Positions 11,093 to 25,500 are shown, numbered from the stretch's first letter. The stretch is DNA of 64,000 nucleotides from Thamnaconus septentrionalis (GCA_009823395.1 CM020512.1:10534405-10598404); one strand, 5' to 3'. Notes: generated from the sequence alone by a model not told the origin. Numbers and translations are program-made.

Positions 11093-11241
11093 GGTCACAT
11101 GCACGTAACCAAATTAGCCTCATGGCTCGAGGTCACGTCACACCACATATTTACGGTAGCGCTAATTCAGTCTTCTATTGTAGATAACACTATTTCAGTT
11201 GTTATTTATTCAAGGATTATTTTGTGAAAGTTAAGTCAGGT
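11093..11241 (+). repeat. 149-bp dispersed duplication, copy 2
   Basis: Copy of 9843-9991 in direct orientation, exactly 1,250 bases further right. The CACGTAACCAAATTAGCC and CTCGAGGTCACGTCACACCA segments are kept almost exactly, and divergence is higher toward the right end. Confidence 0.85.
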
Positions 11242-12240
11242 ACCGTTATTATTGTATTAGTTTCAGTAATATAGTTATTAGTTATAATATATAATATAAT
11301 ATAAAAATATATTTTGTATGTTCTTAAGCATCAGTAATGAAAACAGAATTTAAATTTTGGAAGTTATTCCCTGAAATTCTTCTTCTATATGACATTTTAC
11401 TTGCTTATTAAAACTATTACTTTTTTTTGCACATTCTTGCCATGTATTGTCCCCTCAACATAGTCCTGCAAGGCAACTGGATGGCTTAGATTTAAAGCCT
11501 GACTTTCTGTAGATCCAACCTGAAAAAAATCCAATCCATCTGGACCAATCAGGTTCCTTTGAGGAGAAAGTCGGAAAACTTTTAGCCACTGCTGGCGATT
11601 AAACAATGTCTCATGCTAACATGGATGCTTTACATGACACGTCACAAGGTGGTCCAGTATCACAAAATAGTGAGCTAGTATAAGAAGTCCTGCATGGCCT
11701 CCTTCTGCTTTTGCTGCAGAGTTAACGCTTCCACCAGCAGGAAGGCAGCTCTAGATGGATGAAGGCGACATCTTCAGGGAGCTCAGGGTCCAGAAGCGAG
11801 GCTAACGAGCAGCAGCAGCTCTTGTACAATGAAGTGAGCCAAGTCTTTGATTTTAAAGCTTCCTGCTGTGAGCAAAGGAAGTCGGCGCAGGTTGTAAAAC
11901 TGAGACTTGGAGGGGAAGAAAAACAACAACAAGCAGTACCAACTGTACGGGTTTGTGTTTGTGTTGTCAGAGTGAAACCTGGTCACAGTTTCCTATTCCT
12001 GCACCTTATACGATTTCCAAACAATGAATTCCTGCACGTCACCCTGGAGTGTTTGTTGTGGAAAATTGAATTTTCATGTTGGATGGTCACTTAAATATGA
12101 TGATGTAGTTTCAGCAAAAACTGAACCTCAAAAAAATTAATTAAAAACAAACAAACAAGCCCATCACAACGGCTGTATTTTGCTCCAAAACCTCCTTTAG
12201 GTGGTGTTTTAATAAGCATACTTGATTCCTCAACATGAAG

Positions 12241-12244
<4 letters not shown>

Positions 12245-12289
<45 letters not shown>
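12245..12289 (+). repeat. (TG)n microsatellite
   Basis: About 22 TG units. The His/Thr and Cys/Val open frames over it are artefacts. Confidence 0.9.
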
Positions 12290-12292
<3 letters not shown>

Positions 12293-15200
12293 CCCGCAAG
12301 CGCGTGTGCGCTTTTGTTCAGGGAATCTGCTTGTTTTAGCTTGAGTACAACAGAAATTACGCAATGCGCTGCAATTGTGGCTACTTTTCGGTTTCCTGCC
12401 AGCGGTGAGTCATCGGAAAACACACATCAAAGCGAAGACATCCGATGGGGAGGAAATAAAAGAGGTCAGCGTTTATTGCGTGGCTGTAGGAGCCAGGTCA
12501 CCTTCTACCTTTTTTTCATTTTTTTTTATCCTGGACGCTTCCAGAAGGAGCCCGTGGGCCGTAACGACACAGGCACATGGCTAGATTCACTCCCCATCTT
12601 ACTCAGAAATGATTAAACCAGATTTCTTTTGATAAAAGAATCAATAAAAGTTTCTCTCTCTTTTTTTAAAATGTTATTGTACTGGCAACACACTGAAGTC
12701 CAATAAAAATAAAAAATGGAAAGTGGTGAGTCGTTGTGAGGCACAACAGATGATTCTTTGTGTTTCTGACTGTTTCTTAGAAATCCATCACGTTTTGATA
12801 CGACACTGGTAGTTTGTTGATTCATTAACCCTGTTAACTTTGCTTTTCCTATACATTTAGCTGTAATAGAGGAAAGCAAAGACATGCAATGGCCGATTGG
12901 TCAGTTGGTTTTGACAACCGGCAAACAAACAGAATAGCTTTCTCTGCTATATTATTCGGACATAAATTCTCTAATGATAGCTGAGTATCTATGGATTGCA
13001 AACCCAAAGTCGTTCCTGCAGTGCAGCTTGTCTCAGACCTGCAGCTGCTTGTGGTGGAGCCTCACAAACATCAGTCAACACGTGTTATTATGGAGGTGCT
13101 GCGGTCTCACACTGATCGGAATGCTAACACGTTCCTTAGGATGTGTGTAGTATAGTGTGTGTGTGTGTGTGTGTGCATGCACACGTGCGAAACGGCCCAC
13201 TCACGACCAATAACATCTATTACAAGTGCAGTTCAAGTCATGCAGGTCAAATTTTAAAAAAGCACTTTGGCTCATTGTCGCTGATAGTGTAATTTTATTT
13301 TATTTTATTAATCTTGTTCCACAGATTGGTGCAGAACATCTCCACAGTGCCAACAGATTGTATGTGGAAGCCACCTTTTTTTCTTCTTACTACAAAAGCA
13401 AAAAAATAACGTGCATTTTATTAAAGACCAACAACCTGTAGGCTTGAGGATGAAAAAATAGCTTTCTTTTAGCACACAATATGACAACTATTCTATATAC
13501 AGCTCTTATACATATACATATACATGCATGATCCTGGACTGGATAGATGATGGATTGATGGCCAGATACATCAAACAAAATTGCTGCCTAGTAAGATGTG
13601 CTGGATGCAATTTTTTTTTAATGCATCCATTGTGGTTCTGGATGGAGATGTGGGATCTTTTCTTCACTGAGGAATACCCAGAGCTGATTCTGATACTGGA
13701 TATGAAAGAAGAGAAGACAACCACAAATGTGCACACAAATGTACTGCAACCGCTGAGGAGGCAGCCCCAAAATTCTGCCCAGGAATCTTGGATAAGGAGA
13801 AACAGTTTCTGGAAAAACACATTTTCTGACCGGCGATATGACTTCTTCTTACATAATCCTCCTGCAGAACTGTTGTGCATTGTAACAAGCATCACTCTGT
13901 AAGTGGCGCAAGCAGCGCAGCGGACAAACACTCTGGCTCTGTGTTTCTTGTTGGCTTTCAGCAGGCAAGAAAAAAGCATTATGCCTCGGCCAAGTTCAGT
14001 CTAATCACTTCTGTAATTGGTCCGGACCGTCAATCATCAGAGGCATAATAAGACCAGAGTTGTTTCAAAGTCTTTCTCCAGAATCAAATGCACAATCGGA
14101 TGAGGTAGCGTAAACGCACAAACATGCCACGCAAAAACACACGCGCGCACGGCGTCGACTCCCGGCATGTGGTTGTGTTTAAAGCACTTGTCTTTATTTT
14201 CCACCCCTGCATGTGGATGCGGATGCACACGTGGATTTAAGCTTGTGGGTTTCTGTCTCGCCTCTCCTTCTTGAATGCCCGACGCTCAGGTCTCCATTTC
14301 TGTACATTCCAGCACTGACGATCTGAGTGCGTATGCCCAGACAGTCAAACACTATCCCAGGCCTCTCTAAAGTGGAAGCTTACGTTCCAGATGAAAGTAC
14401 CATCTGAGAGGCTGGGGGAAGAATTTACCAGCAGACAAAGGTGCGTATTGTGTAGATGGTGCATGTGTATGTCGATGATCCCCAATGACCAGTAACATCC
14501 AGCGGCGTCTGCCCTTTAGAAGTGGTGGAAAGATGGAACAAAAAGTCTTTCTTCAAATGAAAGTGTGGCGTCGAAGTCACTGACCTGTAGATTTGATGAT
14601 GGTGTCGGCCATAAGCACCTTTAAGACTTAAAACAACCTGGTGGTACTCAAGGAAAATGGCTCTCTTGGTACTTGCTTAAAAAACCCCAAAATAAACTGG
14701 TAATGGAAACACGTCAATGTGAAAAACCTTTCAAGTATTGTGCAAAAGTTTTGAGGTTGTGTTTCCAGGCCTGATGCATATCGCAAAAGTGTAACGGAAA
14801 CACAATTTGTGAATTTACAGCTTCACACAATCCACCCTGGAGACTCAAGACGTGGTTATTTTGCTTCTTTTGTGGCGGCAAAAACAGTAGATGCAACCAA
14901 AAATCACATCCTCAACATCAACGAGATCACAGAGTTTCCTCCAAGACGGCCGTCCGGCCGACTTCTTTTTTTTTTAATGCGAATAGATGAAGTTGCAATT
15001 GTACTGAAGGGAAATTGTCCAAATGCCAGTTGAAAGTTGGAGGGTTGCTGGCAAATGTCAGGAGGAAAATTTTATGGTCACATTTCAATTCGGCCCCAAA
15101 CAATAAGTTTGCTAAGGTATGTGGTGTCGTGGCTACTCTCCACCAGACCTGAAATTCCCGGAGGAAGATGCAATAGATGCAACCCTAAATCCCGCAGCCT

Positions 15201-15470
15201 CCGTTTACACTGAGTTCTTTCTTCATTAAAAACCAACACATTGCTATCAAATCTAAAACCGAAACAATGTTTGTTTTTCCAAATGAGTGAAAAAACAAAT
15301 CTGTTCCAGCTGGTCTTTTCTAATGTCATGCTTAAAGTCGCGAGTGGGCGCAGGATTAGATATCTCTAACCGGGAAGGGGACATGGCCTATCTATTAGTG
15401 CGAACCCACCAGTAAAAATTCCGTCCAATTCAAACAAGCACTTGGCAGAACACGATGCTGTAGCAATTAT

Positions 15471-15476
15471 ACAAAA

Positions 15477-15519
<43 letters not shown>
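15471..15519 (+). repeat. Poly-A followed by (GA)n
   Basis: A short A run leads into about 17 perfect GA units. Confidence 0.85.
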
Positions 15520-15522
<3 letters not shown>

Positions 15523-15855
15523 AATTAGACGTGGCTGAATAGACCAAGTGTGTGGCCAGAGAAGAAGGACTTGGCCAACGGGATCGATATGTTTCGGAAT
15601 GATGTGAAGGCAGAGGGATAAAGTCGGAAAGACACAACTGTGTGTATTTGTCGCCGACGTAGATGCGACCAATTTGATGATCTGTTGCAGCTGGAACCCG
15701 GTAGTGATCCGACGTGAAGTGGGATTTGTAGCAGGCTCAGAACCGGCACAGAGTGCCGCTGTGTGTCTGCCAGCTCTCTGACAGTGTGTCTAATGTCAAG
15801 GCTCCAGTATCAGATCTGCACGGCGCAAAAGGAAACTAAAGCCAATTGAGGAAGT

Positions 15856-15877
15856 AAAAAAAAAAAAAAAAAAAAAA
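15856..15877 (+). repeat. Poly-A tract
   Basis: About 22 A residues followed by GGGGGCGCC. No retroposon body identified beside it. Confidence 0.75.
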
Positions 15878-16639
15878 GGGGGCGCCAGCACAGTTCAGAT
15901 CCAGAGCCAGATCCAGAGGTGATTCATTTGAATCGGCTGTTAGAAGGAATCCAGCTTCCATGCAAATGCAGATGCATGAAATTACGCCTTGTTTTTGCGT
16001 GTAAAGCAGATTAAGCAAGGTTTCACAGCAGCAAATCGACAAAGAACTCCTTCGCTGCTGGAAAATGTGTCACAGAGGAGCACAAAAAAAGAAGAGCGAG
16101 AAGAAAGGCCTCAGCAAAGTCTCGTGAAAACGATCCACCGTCTGAACTCCACTTTCCGGGGCCGCCATGCTGCGAGGTTGGTTCCAACAGCAGCAGCAGC
16201 GGTAATGAATCCACTTTAGTTTGTTTGACAACTGGGCAACAAGCTGTGAGGGGTTGGCACATCAGGCTGGATGGAAATGTAGCCACAGGGGTCACTGAGT
16301 TCAAATCTCAGGCTATTAAGGGGCTTCTTGTGTCGTAGCCAGCGGAAGGCCTTTCAGCCGGTGGACACCGCAAACAGTACTTTTTGTGGGCCTGCAAATA
16401 TGCCTTTAATCTGGTGAGGCCTCAAAGGGCTTAGCGAGTAATTTGATTATACACTTGACTAGGTGGAAAAAATAAAACAAAAGAAATAGAGCAGCCTGTG
16501 TTGGAGAAATACGAGGGTTGATCTTTGACAATTGGATCCAGGTTTGTTCTTTTCACCCCCAAATCAGGTGAAGAAGCAGATGATGATGATGATGAAATCG
16601 TTATTTCTTTGCTGAAGCCCAAGCTGTTCTTGGGCGAAA

Positions 16640-16856
16640 GGCTGGGTCACACCTTGGCAAGTCGCCAGTTTATTGCAGGGCCACATCAAGAGAGCAAAAA
16701 CCATTCGCACTCGCACCCTATGGCATGCATGTCACATGCATGTCCTTGGACTGTGGGATGAAGCTGAAAGAACCCCAGAGAGAACCCATGCAGACGCAGG
16801 GAGAACATCCAAACCCTTGGGGATCGAACCCATGGAACTTTGTTGCTGTGAAGATT
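16640..16856 (-). mobile_element. Degenerate 5'-truncated SINE, same family as 1706-2057
   Basis: Read on the minus strand this aligns with the SINE from the base before the B-box onward: CTTCACAGCAAC, then GGGTTCGATCCCC (B-box), GATGTTCTCCCTGCGTCTGC, CCACAGTCCAAGGACATGCA, and the CCCTGCAATAAACTGGCGAC segment. The A-box half and the GATG tail are missing, and the TTCTGTGTGGAG portion has been lost or diverged. It is an old, immobile copy. Confidence 0.75.
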
Positions 16857-19536
16857 AAGAAATCATTCAAAGTAAAACATTGCTCCAGCCCAAAAGAATC
16901 AACCTGGCGGAGGGCAGTGACTGCGCTTGTGTTATATCTTGGTTGTGTGGTTTACAAAAAGCTGTGACTGGCAATCAGCAGCTCTGGCTCCCTGCTGATT
17001 GCGGTCCGTCATTTTCCCCCTCATAGGAACCGAACCTGGTGGGGAGTTTTGGTGGCAAACGCATTGTGCAAGAAGAACGGCAGCACAGTGAGGAGGTTGT
17101 TTCCACTTGATGGTTTAGGGCTTCCTCTTCTGGCAGCCCAGTGCGGTGGGTAATGAAGGTCCCACTGAATGCATTCATGGTATGATGGAGATGCGGACGG
17201 CGTCCTGAAGGTTCTGCAGTGCCATGATTGCGCCAGAATCACGTCAATTATTTTTTTTGTTCGTAGAGGCTCTCAGGGTGCCGCAGTAACATTCCAAGCC
17301 TGGCTTGTCGCTCCAGGAATGCAGCGGTTGTTATAACATTACAACTGCTTGGCGAGAGCCGGTTGCGGTCAACCGCTCGGCCCCACTCACCCTCAACCCT
17401 TGGCTCAGGGACAGGAGGCAATCAAAAACCCGCCGTGATATATGAAGACCGAGAATGTCTGAGGAGAGTAAATCCAAAAAAGCCTTGGGGCGGCAAAGCG
17501 AGGATGTTCTGACGATCAAATCTCTTTACGCAGTCCCTCTTGTGTGATTTATCATCTCCAAGGGTTCACTTAAGATGTTTGTTGTTGTTGTTGTTGTTGT
17601 TTTATAGTTTGCCAAACCTGATCTAAACAAAGAGTAAAGCGCAAGTGAACGGGATTAACTTGAAGGTTTACTGGAGGAATCAGAGGGGCTCAGTTTGGAG
17701 AATATACCCTGTCGGATTACCCTCAGAGCCATCATTTGGGACAAATGGTTGGCATCACGGAAGACTGGGAGTCCGTGACAAGGTTCGAGGTTTTAGCCTT
17801 TCCTCTCCGAATACTCCGGATGCCTCAGATAAATTCAAAGTATTCCTGAAAAACAGAGCAGAGGGGTGAGGGAGATAAATTAGAGGTTCCCGTCTGAAGG
17901 GTTGGAAGTTTAGTATCTTGCACTGATTGCACTGATGATGCAATGGTTGAACATTTGTTCATAGAAAATTAGCAGCGGGGAAAATGGGAAAATGTTTAGA
18001 GCCAGACTGATGATATTGATGATTTTCTTTTCTTTCTTTTTTCTTTAGGAGTCATTAACAACGTTAATTGTTATTTGGATTTTTATCTTGCAGCAGGAAC
18101 AAAACTGGGCAACAGATGCAGTGCAGCTGGTAAACATCCCCCCGAAAGGTTTTCATTATTTTGAGCTTGAGCGATGGCTTTGGTCAAAGTCCATAACTCA
18201 CATCACTCGCTGCTCTCTGACTCTCCCAACGTCTCAGCCAACAACTTATAGGTGCTGAAAGCATACATCTATAAAAAATATAATAGCAAGAGAGAGCCGC
18301 AAACATATATTTCAGGAGCCAATGATCAAAAACAGCTGGGTGCAGCACTTTTAAAAAGAAAGAAATGGAGGGAAAAAAAAAAAACTTCTCTGGAATATAA
18401 TGGGGCGTTTGTTGGGTTCTTGTTTTCAAGCACAGCTCGATCCACATTTGGAGCACAAGCGAGTATTTCCACCACCAGGACTGTGTATGTGGGGTTGGCC
18501 CTGAATAAACCACAGTGTTTTGTGTGCGTGTGTGTGTGTGCGCGTGTAAACAGTCAAAGTAAAGAAACGCGTCCACTTCAAACACTGTCACCGATTTTTT
18601 TTTTTTTTTTTGGGGGGGTGTTCTTGAAGACGGCCAGAGAAGAAATAAAAGCTGTAGCCAACGGTAACTTTCACAGATTTTTCGCTTCTCAAGAGAATTG
18701 AGATTGTCATATTTCTCAAATTATCACTGAAATGCATCCTTTCTGCTGCGCCAGGTTCCCCACCAAAGTTCTGTTGCCTCTGGCTTTACATTGACGTGAT
18801 TTTTGTGCTCACAGACTGCTTTCTGTCGAGTCTCTGGGTTAACAGCAACACCAATAATCTAATTTGTAAGACGACCACAGCGAAGAAGACCATTCAAATC
18901 ACATTTGCACATCAAGTTAAAAGGATTTTTGGGGCAGCAGGTCGAACATCCAGACGCGACGCTTTACTTCAGCTTTCGTTTTCTAAATGACTGATGATTA
19001 TTGGAAAAAAATGAATTAAAAAACTGCAATTGGGATACAGAACATTCTTTTTCTTTCAAACCCACTTTGGTCTTAAAGCCTCTGAGATGGGTGAAGACAG
19101 ACACTGCCTGCAGATGCCTCATGTCTCAGCCTTTCACCCACCCTGACTCCTCCTGCCAAAATAAAACCAAATTTAAATAAAACATGAACAGTACAAGAGA
19201 TGATGTTTAGAAATAGAACAAAAAAGTGGGGAAAGTCATAGTAGCCAAAGATTTTTCCATTTCTCCCTCTTTATGCTAATGCCGGTGTTTGTTTAGCGCC
19301 TTGCATTTCGATGGACAGCAGAGAGCATTCTGGATAAAGGGTTTTTTTACACTTTGAACGCGGCGTCCTGACTGCAGGTCTTGCGCCTCGGTTACATAAG
19401 AGCAGGCAGAGCCGATCATTTGTTTAAGGGAAGAGCAAACAGAAGTCCGGGCCAAGTTTTCCCCATATGAAATTAGGAAATCGTTTGGACCTGCTGTTTG
19501 TCTGGCGGGAAGAAAAAAAGTTGAAGGTCTTGGCGT

Positions 19537-19569
<33 letters not shown>

Positions 19570-22500
19570 GTCATTTTGCTCTAAATTGCAGGCTTACACG
19601 CTTCAAACAAACAAACAAAAAAACAAAAAATTGCATGTGTGCAATGTCTGGTACATGGCAGTGAACTGAACTTTCTGGCTGTTCGCTCATCCAAACGAGT
19701 CCAGAAGTATCTGGTGATTCGCTGATACCCAACAGGCTCCTTTTGTCGCTGCACCAAATGAGTCAGAGAGTCTCGAGGTCCAGATGCACTGAACTAGCCG
19801 CTGGTGTGTAGCACCAGCTGTACTTGCTGTTGTTCCAAGTCCCATTTGTTTCTTTGTTGTTTGTTCATTCTGCTTTTTCGCATGAGATACCCAAATGTTC
19901 TGGAGTTGCAGAGTTTCTGGAGGAGGGCGGGACGGACCACGGATGTCAATCAACAGTGGATTTCATTTTCAGTCCATTCAGTCTAATGAGCAGTTCCTTC
20001 CCTGGAGAGGTCAGAGCACTAGAGGAACTCATGTAGGAAATCATGAACCAATTTGATTGTTCTGATGAGTGCTTCCTCTGCCATGGGAGGGGGCAAGGGG
20101 GCGATGGCAGCATAGCGGCAGCAGCTGAACACTGTCGCCGTACCAAACGGACTGGAAAATGGCAAAAAGAAAAAACAAAGGCGGAAGGAGGAATTTAAAA
20201 AAAAATAAATAAATTGGCTGAGAGGAGCACACAATCAGCATATCCTCCACGCAACGCAAATGGAAAGCAGATGGCTGAATGTATATGGTAAAATAATGAC
20301 AGCAGAGCCGAGAACTGAGAACAACATTTGTGTGTTTTCTGTTGTGGCGCCGGTTCAGAACGTAATTTACTGCTGTGTTTTTTTTAATGAGTGGAACAGC
20401 CGCGCTTGTGCGAGCCCACAGGCTGTTTTAGAGACGAGGAGGTGATGACTTTCTAATCAGTCCCAGTCAAGTCCTGGATCCCATCCCAGACCCGGGGTCC
20501 ACGCTCCGGGGAGGACGGCCGGCCCCACAGCCGCTTCGGAGGTTTTTCATTGGTACGACTTTTACGTTTTGAATTTGCTTTAAGAATATTGAGAAGTTGG
20601 GAGTGGGATAAAATCAGGAAGTTTACTGGCTGATATCATTAGCTTTGATATTTGTTCTTCGTAGAGAAATATCCTGTTTTGCCTTGGTTCACGGGATATG
20701 CTCATACTGTTTAATGTAACTTATTCACAGTCCATGCCGAAGATTTTTTTTTTTAGGGTTAAAACCAATAAATGTTCATTGTCAGACAGTGATTTTTCCT
20801 TGTGGCCTGTCAGAGAAATTAAATAAATAAATAAAAACATAGTATTACTGTCGTGTTCATTTCACCGTCTCTGATTTGACAAAGGTTGGGGCAACACATG
20901 ATCAAAATTGACTATTTCAATCACTGATGAATTCAAATCAGTTCTGGACGCCAGTGCAGTGACGTCACATGTCGATGCATCCTGGCCACTCTGTCAACAA
21001 ACACCGTCCAACATCTTTCGCCTTCCACTTTCTCCCTACTCAGATGGAAGCCTGATGATTAGCAGTCAACCTGGGTGGCCCAGCTGCCAGCAGACCGCAC
21101 CAGTCTCCCGCTGACCTCAAGCAGAGAACACAATTATAAAATCCAGTTCAGGGAATTTTTTAACGCGCTCGGCGGGACGCTGGTGGCGTGGTTGTCACGA
21201 CCCGACCTGCTCTGGACTTGGTGCACGCCGCTCCGCTCAAAGGCTGAGCGGAGTGGCTTTTCCCGGACTGCAGCTTTTATGAGGATTTTACACGTTTTTC
21301 TGTCTGTTTCTTTATTTTTCTTTACGGGACGTTTTAGACGGAGCTCTGGTGAAGCAGCGCTGTTAAACAGGAACTGCAAATAGACGGTGGAAAGAAACAA
21401 ACCTATAGAGCGGCGATCGCGTGTGGGTGGGTGACATGCAGGAAGTATCTATAGCCCTGCGCGCATGTTACGAAAGCGGCTGATTTATCTCTCGGGAGCA
21501 ACTCTTTGCACAAGCCAGAGTGCCCAAAATGTTTTCCACCACTGGACTGGCTTGTTGGTCTTTTCCATCCACATCCCAGGAGCACTGACAAGACCCTGAA
21601 AGTGGTTTCCAGTAACCTTGGAGGAGTTGGAACAGTCGAGTGACGTCCCATTCCGGATGAAATTGTCAGGGAAAGTAGGAGATGACTTAAATGTATGCTA
21701 TTTTGTACTGTGATATTTTTTTTTTTCTATAGTTTCTATTTTCTTTCTTCCTCAAATTTTCTAATTAAAGGAAACTGAACTAAAGTGAACTAAACTGAAT
21801 CACAGCTCCCCACAAAGTGTTCAATAGATACTAGAAGTTGTACTGGAAGATGGAAAAGCAAGTTTTGGATGTGAAATCCCGTCTCAGGTGCATTTCTGTG
21901 AACTAATAGGCAGGGTTAGGGTTAGACAAAAAAATCAGACTTCTAAATTTAAACAAAACTAAATGAGACATCTTGTTTACACAGTGCAACGGCTGTCACC
22001 AAATTGGGGTCAGAATGACTCTGACTCGGCCCCCATCAATGTTCTCTGAAAGAAATACTTTTGTCCAAATATGTTTTTGTTTTGTTAGAATGATGGCCTC
22101 AGAATTCCAGTGATATCAATTTGTCTGCTTTCAGCCAGCTGGAAAAACTGGAGACAAAAAGCATTTTTGGGGGGGTATCAAGACGTGAGAGAAGCAGCGA
22201 CCACAAGTCAACCGATGATCAGGAGCTGACGTGTGGATGTTATGATACTGGGCAATAACTGTGAAAAATAACCAAATGAAATTGTTCTGTTTCCGTCAAA
22301 TCGGAAAAGATGCTGGCAGAGAGAAACGAGTTTCAAACGTGAACAACATCACGCTGAGAAGGTCGGCCGGAGGAAAACCGAGGTTTCCTATGATGTGATG
22401 ACATGAAGCGGAGCGCGAAATGAGCCTAAAAGTAAAAGAAAACCGCCTGCGTTGAATGCCGGCTCCGGCTGTTGATGAAGGATTTTCTAAGAGGGTGCGG

Positions 22501-25500
22501 AAAGGGGCGAAGCTTCGAGGAAGAAGTCGCCTTCAGGGTTCTGGCATCTGTCGCTGCTAAGAAATGTTACATCACGTCACACTACGTTATTGGCTCCCAG
22601 TGGTGCGGCCCTGAGTGGTGGATCCGTATCTGGACACACGCACGCACGCTCACACAAGCAAAACAACACACACACACACAAACACACACACACACGGATC
22701 AGATTTATCAGATGACCGTCAGCATGTTGGCCGGCGCTCTGCCAGGTTGTCATCACCTCACTGTCATGTACACACACACTAAACACACACTCTGTTCAGC
22801 TCAGCAGCTCGCTCAGAAAAAGTGTTTCTTCCGGTGTGAGTGGAGTTTTTTGGTTGAACACAACACGCCTCCAGTGTCATGCTGGGTTGGCCTCTCCCAC
22901 TTATCTCTGCTCAAGGTTGAAGCCGGGAGAAAAACAAGGACCGGTTGAACCGGCTTTGGTTCTGGTTCAACCAGAACTTCCACTTGTGAACATCACGGTT
23001 TATACCCTGTCTCTGTTTGATTCCTCTTTCCATGATTTAGCCCAACCGCTCAAAGCACAAGACAGTCTGTTGCTTTCTCTTTTTGATTGCGAGCGAGCGA
23101 CATGGATGCGCTTTCGGGATTTTCACATAAAGTTTGACTGATCGCCTGATTGATTGATCGAGCAAATATTTGGGCCGAACCGTGAAGTGAAACACCAACC
23201 GGTGTGGACTGAATTGGCAAGTCCAAATTCCAACTTGAAGAGTCCTTTTTTTCCAAGGACGATGCCAGGAAGGGAACCTGAACCTCCAGGCAGCAGCACC
23301 GTCACCCTCCGGCCGCCAGGTCTGCTGACTTTGACGTTTTTCCATTCGCTAAGTCTGACGTTAGAGTTTGCAGTCTTCAGATGTTGACCCCCCCCCACCC
23401 CGAACCCCTGAGCTGACAGCCAGGGCCTGGTGTTTACCCTCTTCCCGCTCTGGATGTTTGAGCTACCAGTGCCCTGATAAGCTTCCAGAAGTAGATAAAC
23501 ACATGGGCGGATTCGCAAAGTCCTGCACAGAGAATTTTTCTATTTTCCTCCCTCAGAGCTTCTTGCTTAAAGAGGCCTGTTGTGGACTCATGTCTAGGTG
23601 CAGAAATAGCTCCTGGTGCCCGACCTCGTCGTTACTCCATGTCTATATATATATGTGTATATGCATTTTTTGCTCCAAATCTCCCTGCAGCCTGCTGAAC
23701 GCGGAGGTTAACCCACCTACACCAGCTCCTGCCAGTGTGTCTTCGCTTTCAAGTACGCTATTCTCGGATACCGTATTTGTATGTTCATATAAAGTTTCCT
23801 AGCCGATTGACTCCTAATTAAACTGACCAAATTTGATATGCTGATAATAACCTTCATTACTGCAATTTTCTGTTACTTCCCCCTGGGCTGAATTACAGTC
23901 AATAAACACATCAATTAAGGCCTGTCCACTCATGGGCAGCAGCCCAACCACACAGTCTCAACACAAGTGTGCCTTTGGTTGTTCGGGTCGGGTGGAGAAC
24001 TTTGAGAGGCGCATTATAGACAAGACTGTGGTGTGTTTCTCCTCTAGTCTCTTAAGAAACACGCTTCAGAGGGCACTGAGAGGGTCACGTTTGGATTTCT
24101 GCACAGTAAAGTTTGGTTCTCGATGCTGCTGGATTTGTTTATAGGCGGTGCAAGAGCAAAGATTTTTGGATTTTTGGTAAGTGGTCATCGTGTATGACAA
24201 GGACAAGCTCGGGAAGGGTTTTATTGTAGCTAAAATTTCACTATAGAGTAAAAAATGGCAAAAACTTGATCTAAAGTCAACAAGTGGAGTAAGTCGAAAA
24301 CTATATGTTCATTTGCTGTGAAATATGGGTATAATCATGAACACATGAAAACATAAAAATCAAGGCAATGGAGGGAAAGGGAAGTGGTTAGCATGCTAAT
24401 GTTTTCCCATATTTCCGCAACACGCGGCAGAGCAGATGACTTTCTTACCAATGGAAAACATCCAATTACTCTGTTTTAATGTCGACCCAGTCACCGGTCC
24501 AAACTACTGCTTCAAATCCTTCAGAAGAAGTGATAACTGATCCTACAGATCTGCCAGGACACCAGCGGGAAAAAAAACCGACAACATAACATACCTGACT
24601 AAGAACACAAAAGCCTCACAAATACAAAATCCTCAATATTTGAAAATCCTCCGTATCAGCCAAGTTTGGATGAGCTTTCGGGTTTTAACACGACCAGTCA
24701 GTTCTGTCTGCACAGCGTTGACCTGGTCAGGACCTGGACCACCCAGTCTAGCTACACTGTAACCCCCACACCCCTCTCTTCCATCACTCCTCTCCGGCTG
24801 TAAGGACTGGCCTCGTGCAGGAGGTCCCGCAGCTCGACGCACACAACACCACACCCTCCGCTATCAGGTTTGTTGGGGTGTAAAACCCGTCGCCCTCTGC
24901 CGCTCGTTAATTGAGTGTCCCGCGTTTAAGACTTGGACTGTTTTGTGTTTTTGCGGGCAGGAATTTCTCTTATTGAGAGTTGTGAAACTACCCTCCGTCC
25001 ACTTTAAAAGAAGAACAAAGAATAACACTCAAGGCTCCCCCCCCCCTATTTCTCTCTTGACTCTCGACTGGCTCTGGAGGCAGTTCAGGTTCTGGCGCCA
25101 CAGTGTTGCCCTGCTACCAACTGGTCCCACTGGGGGTGAAGAAATCTGATCGGCCCTCGTTGGACGTGATGGACAGCAAGGCTCCTTTCCGCAACGTTTG
25201 GACTCTTTTTACAGCTGGAGATGTAAAATAAATGCATTTGCGACACATTCCATCTGGCGTGGCGGATTATGGCTTTGGCAAAAATTTGTCGGACAGAAAG
25301 ATAAAAACGAATTTCGAGCCGCCAGAGACGGCCGCGTCCCACCGCGAGCGTCGGTGTTTATGAATTTGGATCGTCAGCAGGCCTCTGGCTGTCTGCTTTA
25401 AAATAAGAGATAAACACAGCGGGATGGTTCCTTTTAGAGGGATTTCCAGAGGCACTCTGCAGGAAATGGCACTAAATTTCACCGTAACGTACTCACCAGT

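Larger units (their letters stand above)
11242..16639. other. Intergenic, no supported gene
   Basis: Contains a (TG)n tract at 12245-12289, a shorter TG tract near 13155-13174 and a poly-A/(GA)n tract at 15471-15519. A pair of overlapping unrecognised open frames (about 13506-13979 minus, 13528-13902 plus) has no splice or family support. Confidence 0.4.

Noticed and set aside
21910..21925. Telomere-like GGGTTAGGGTTAG
   Set aside because: Only two units; common by chance and not part of a longer array.
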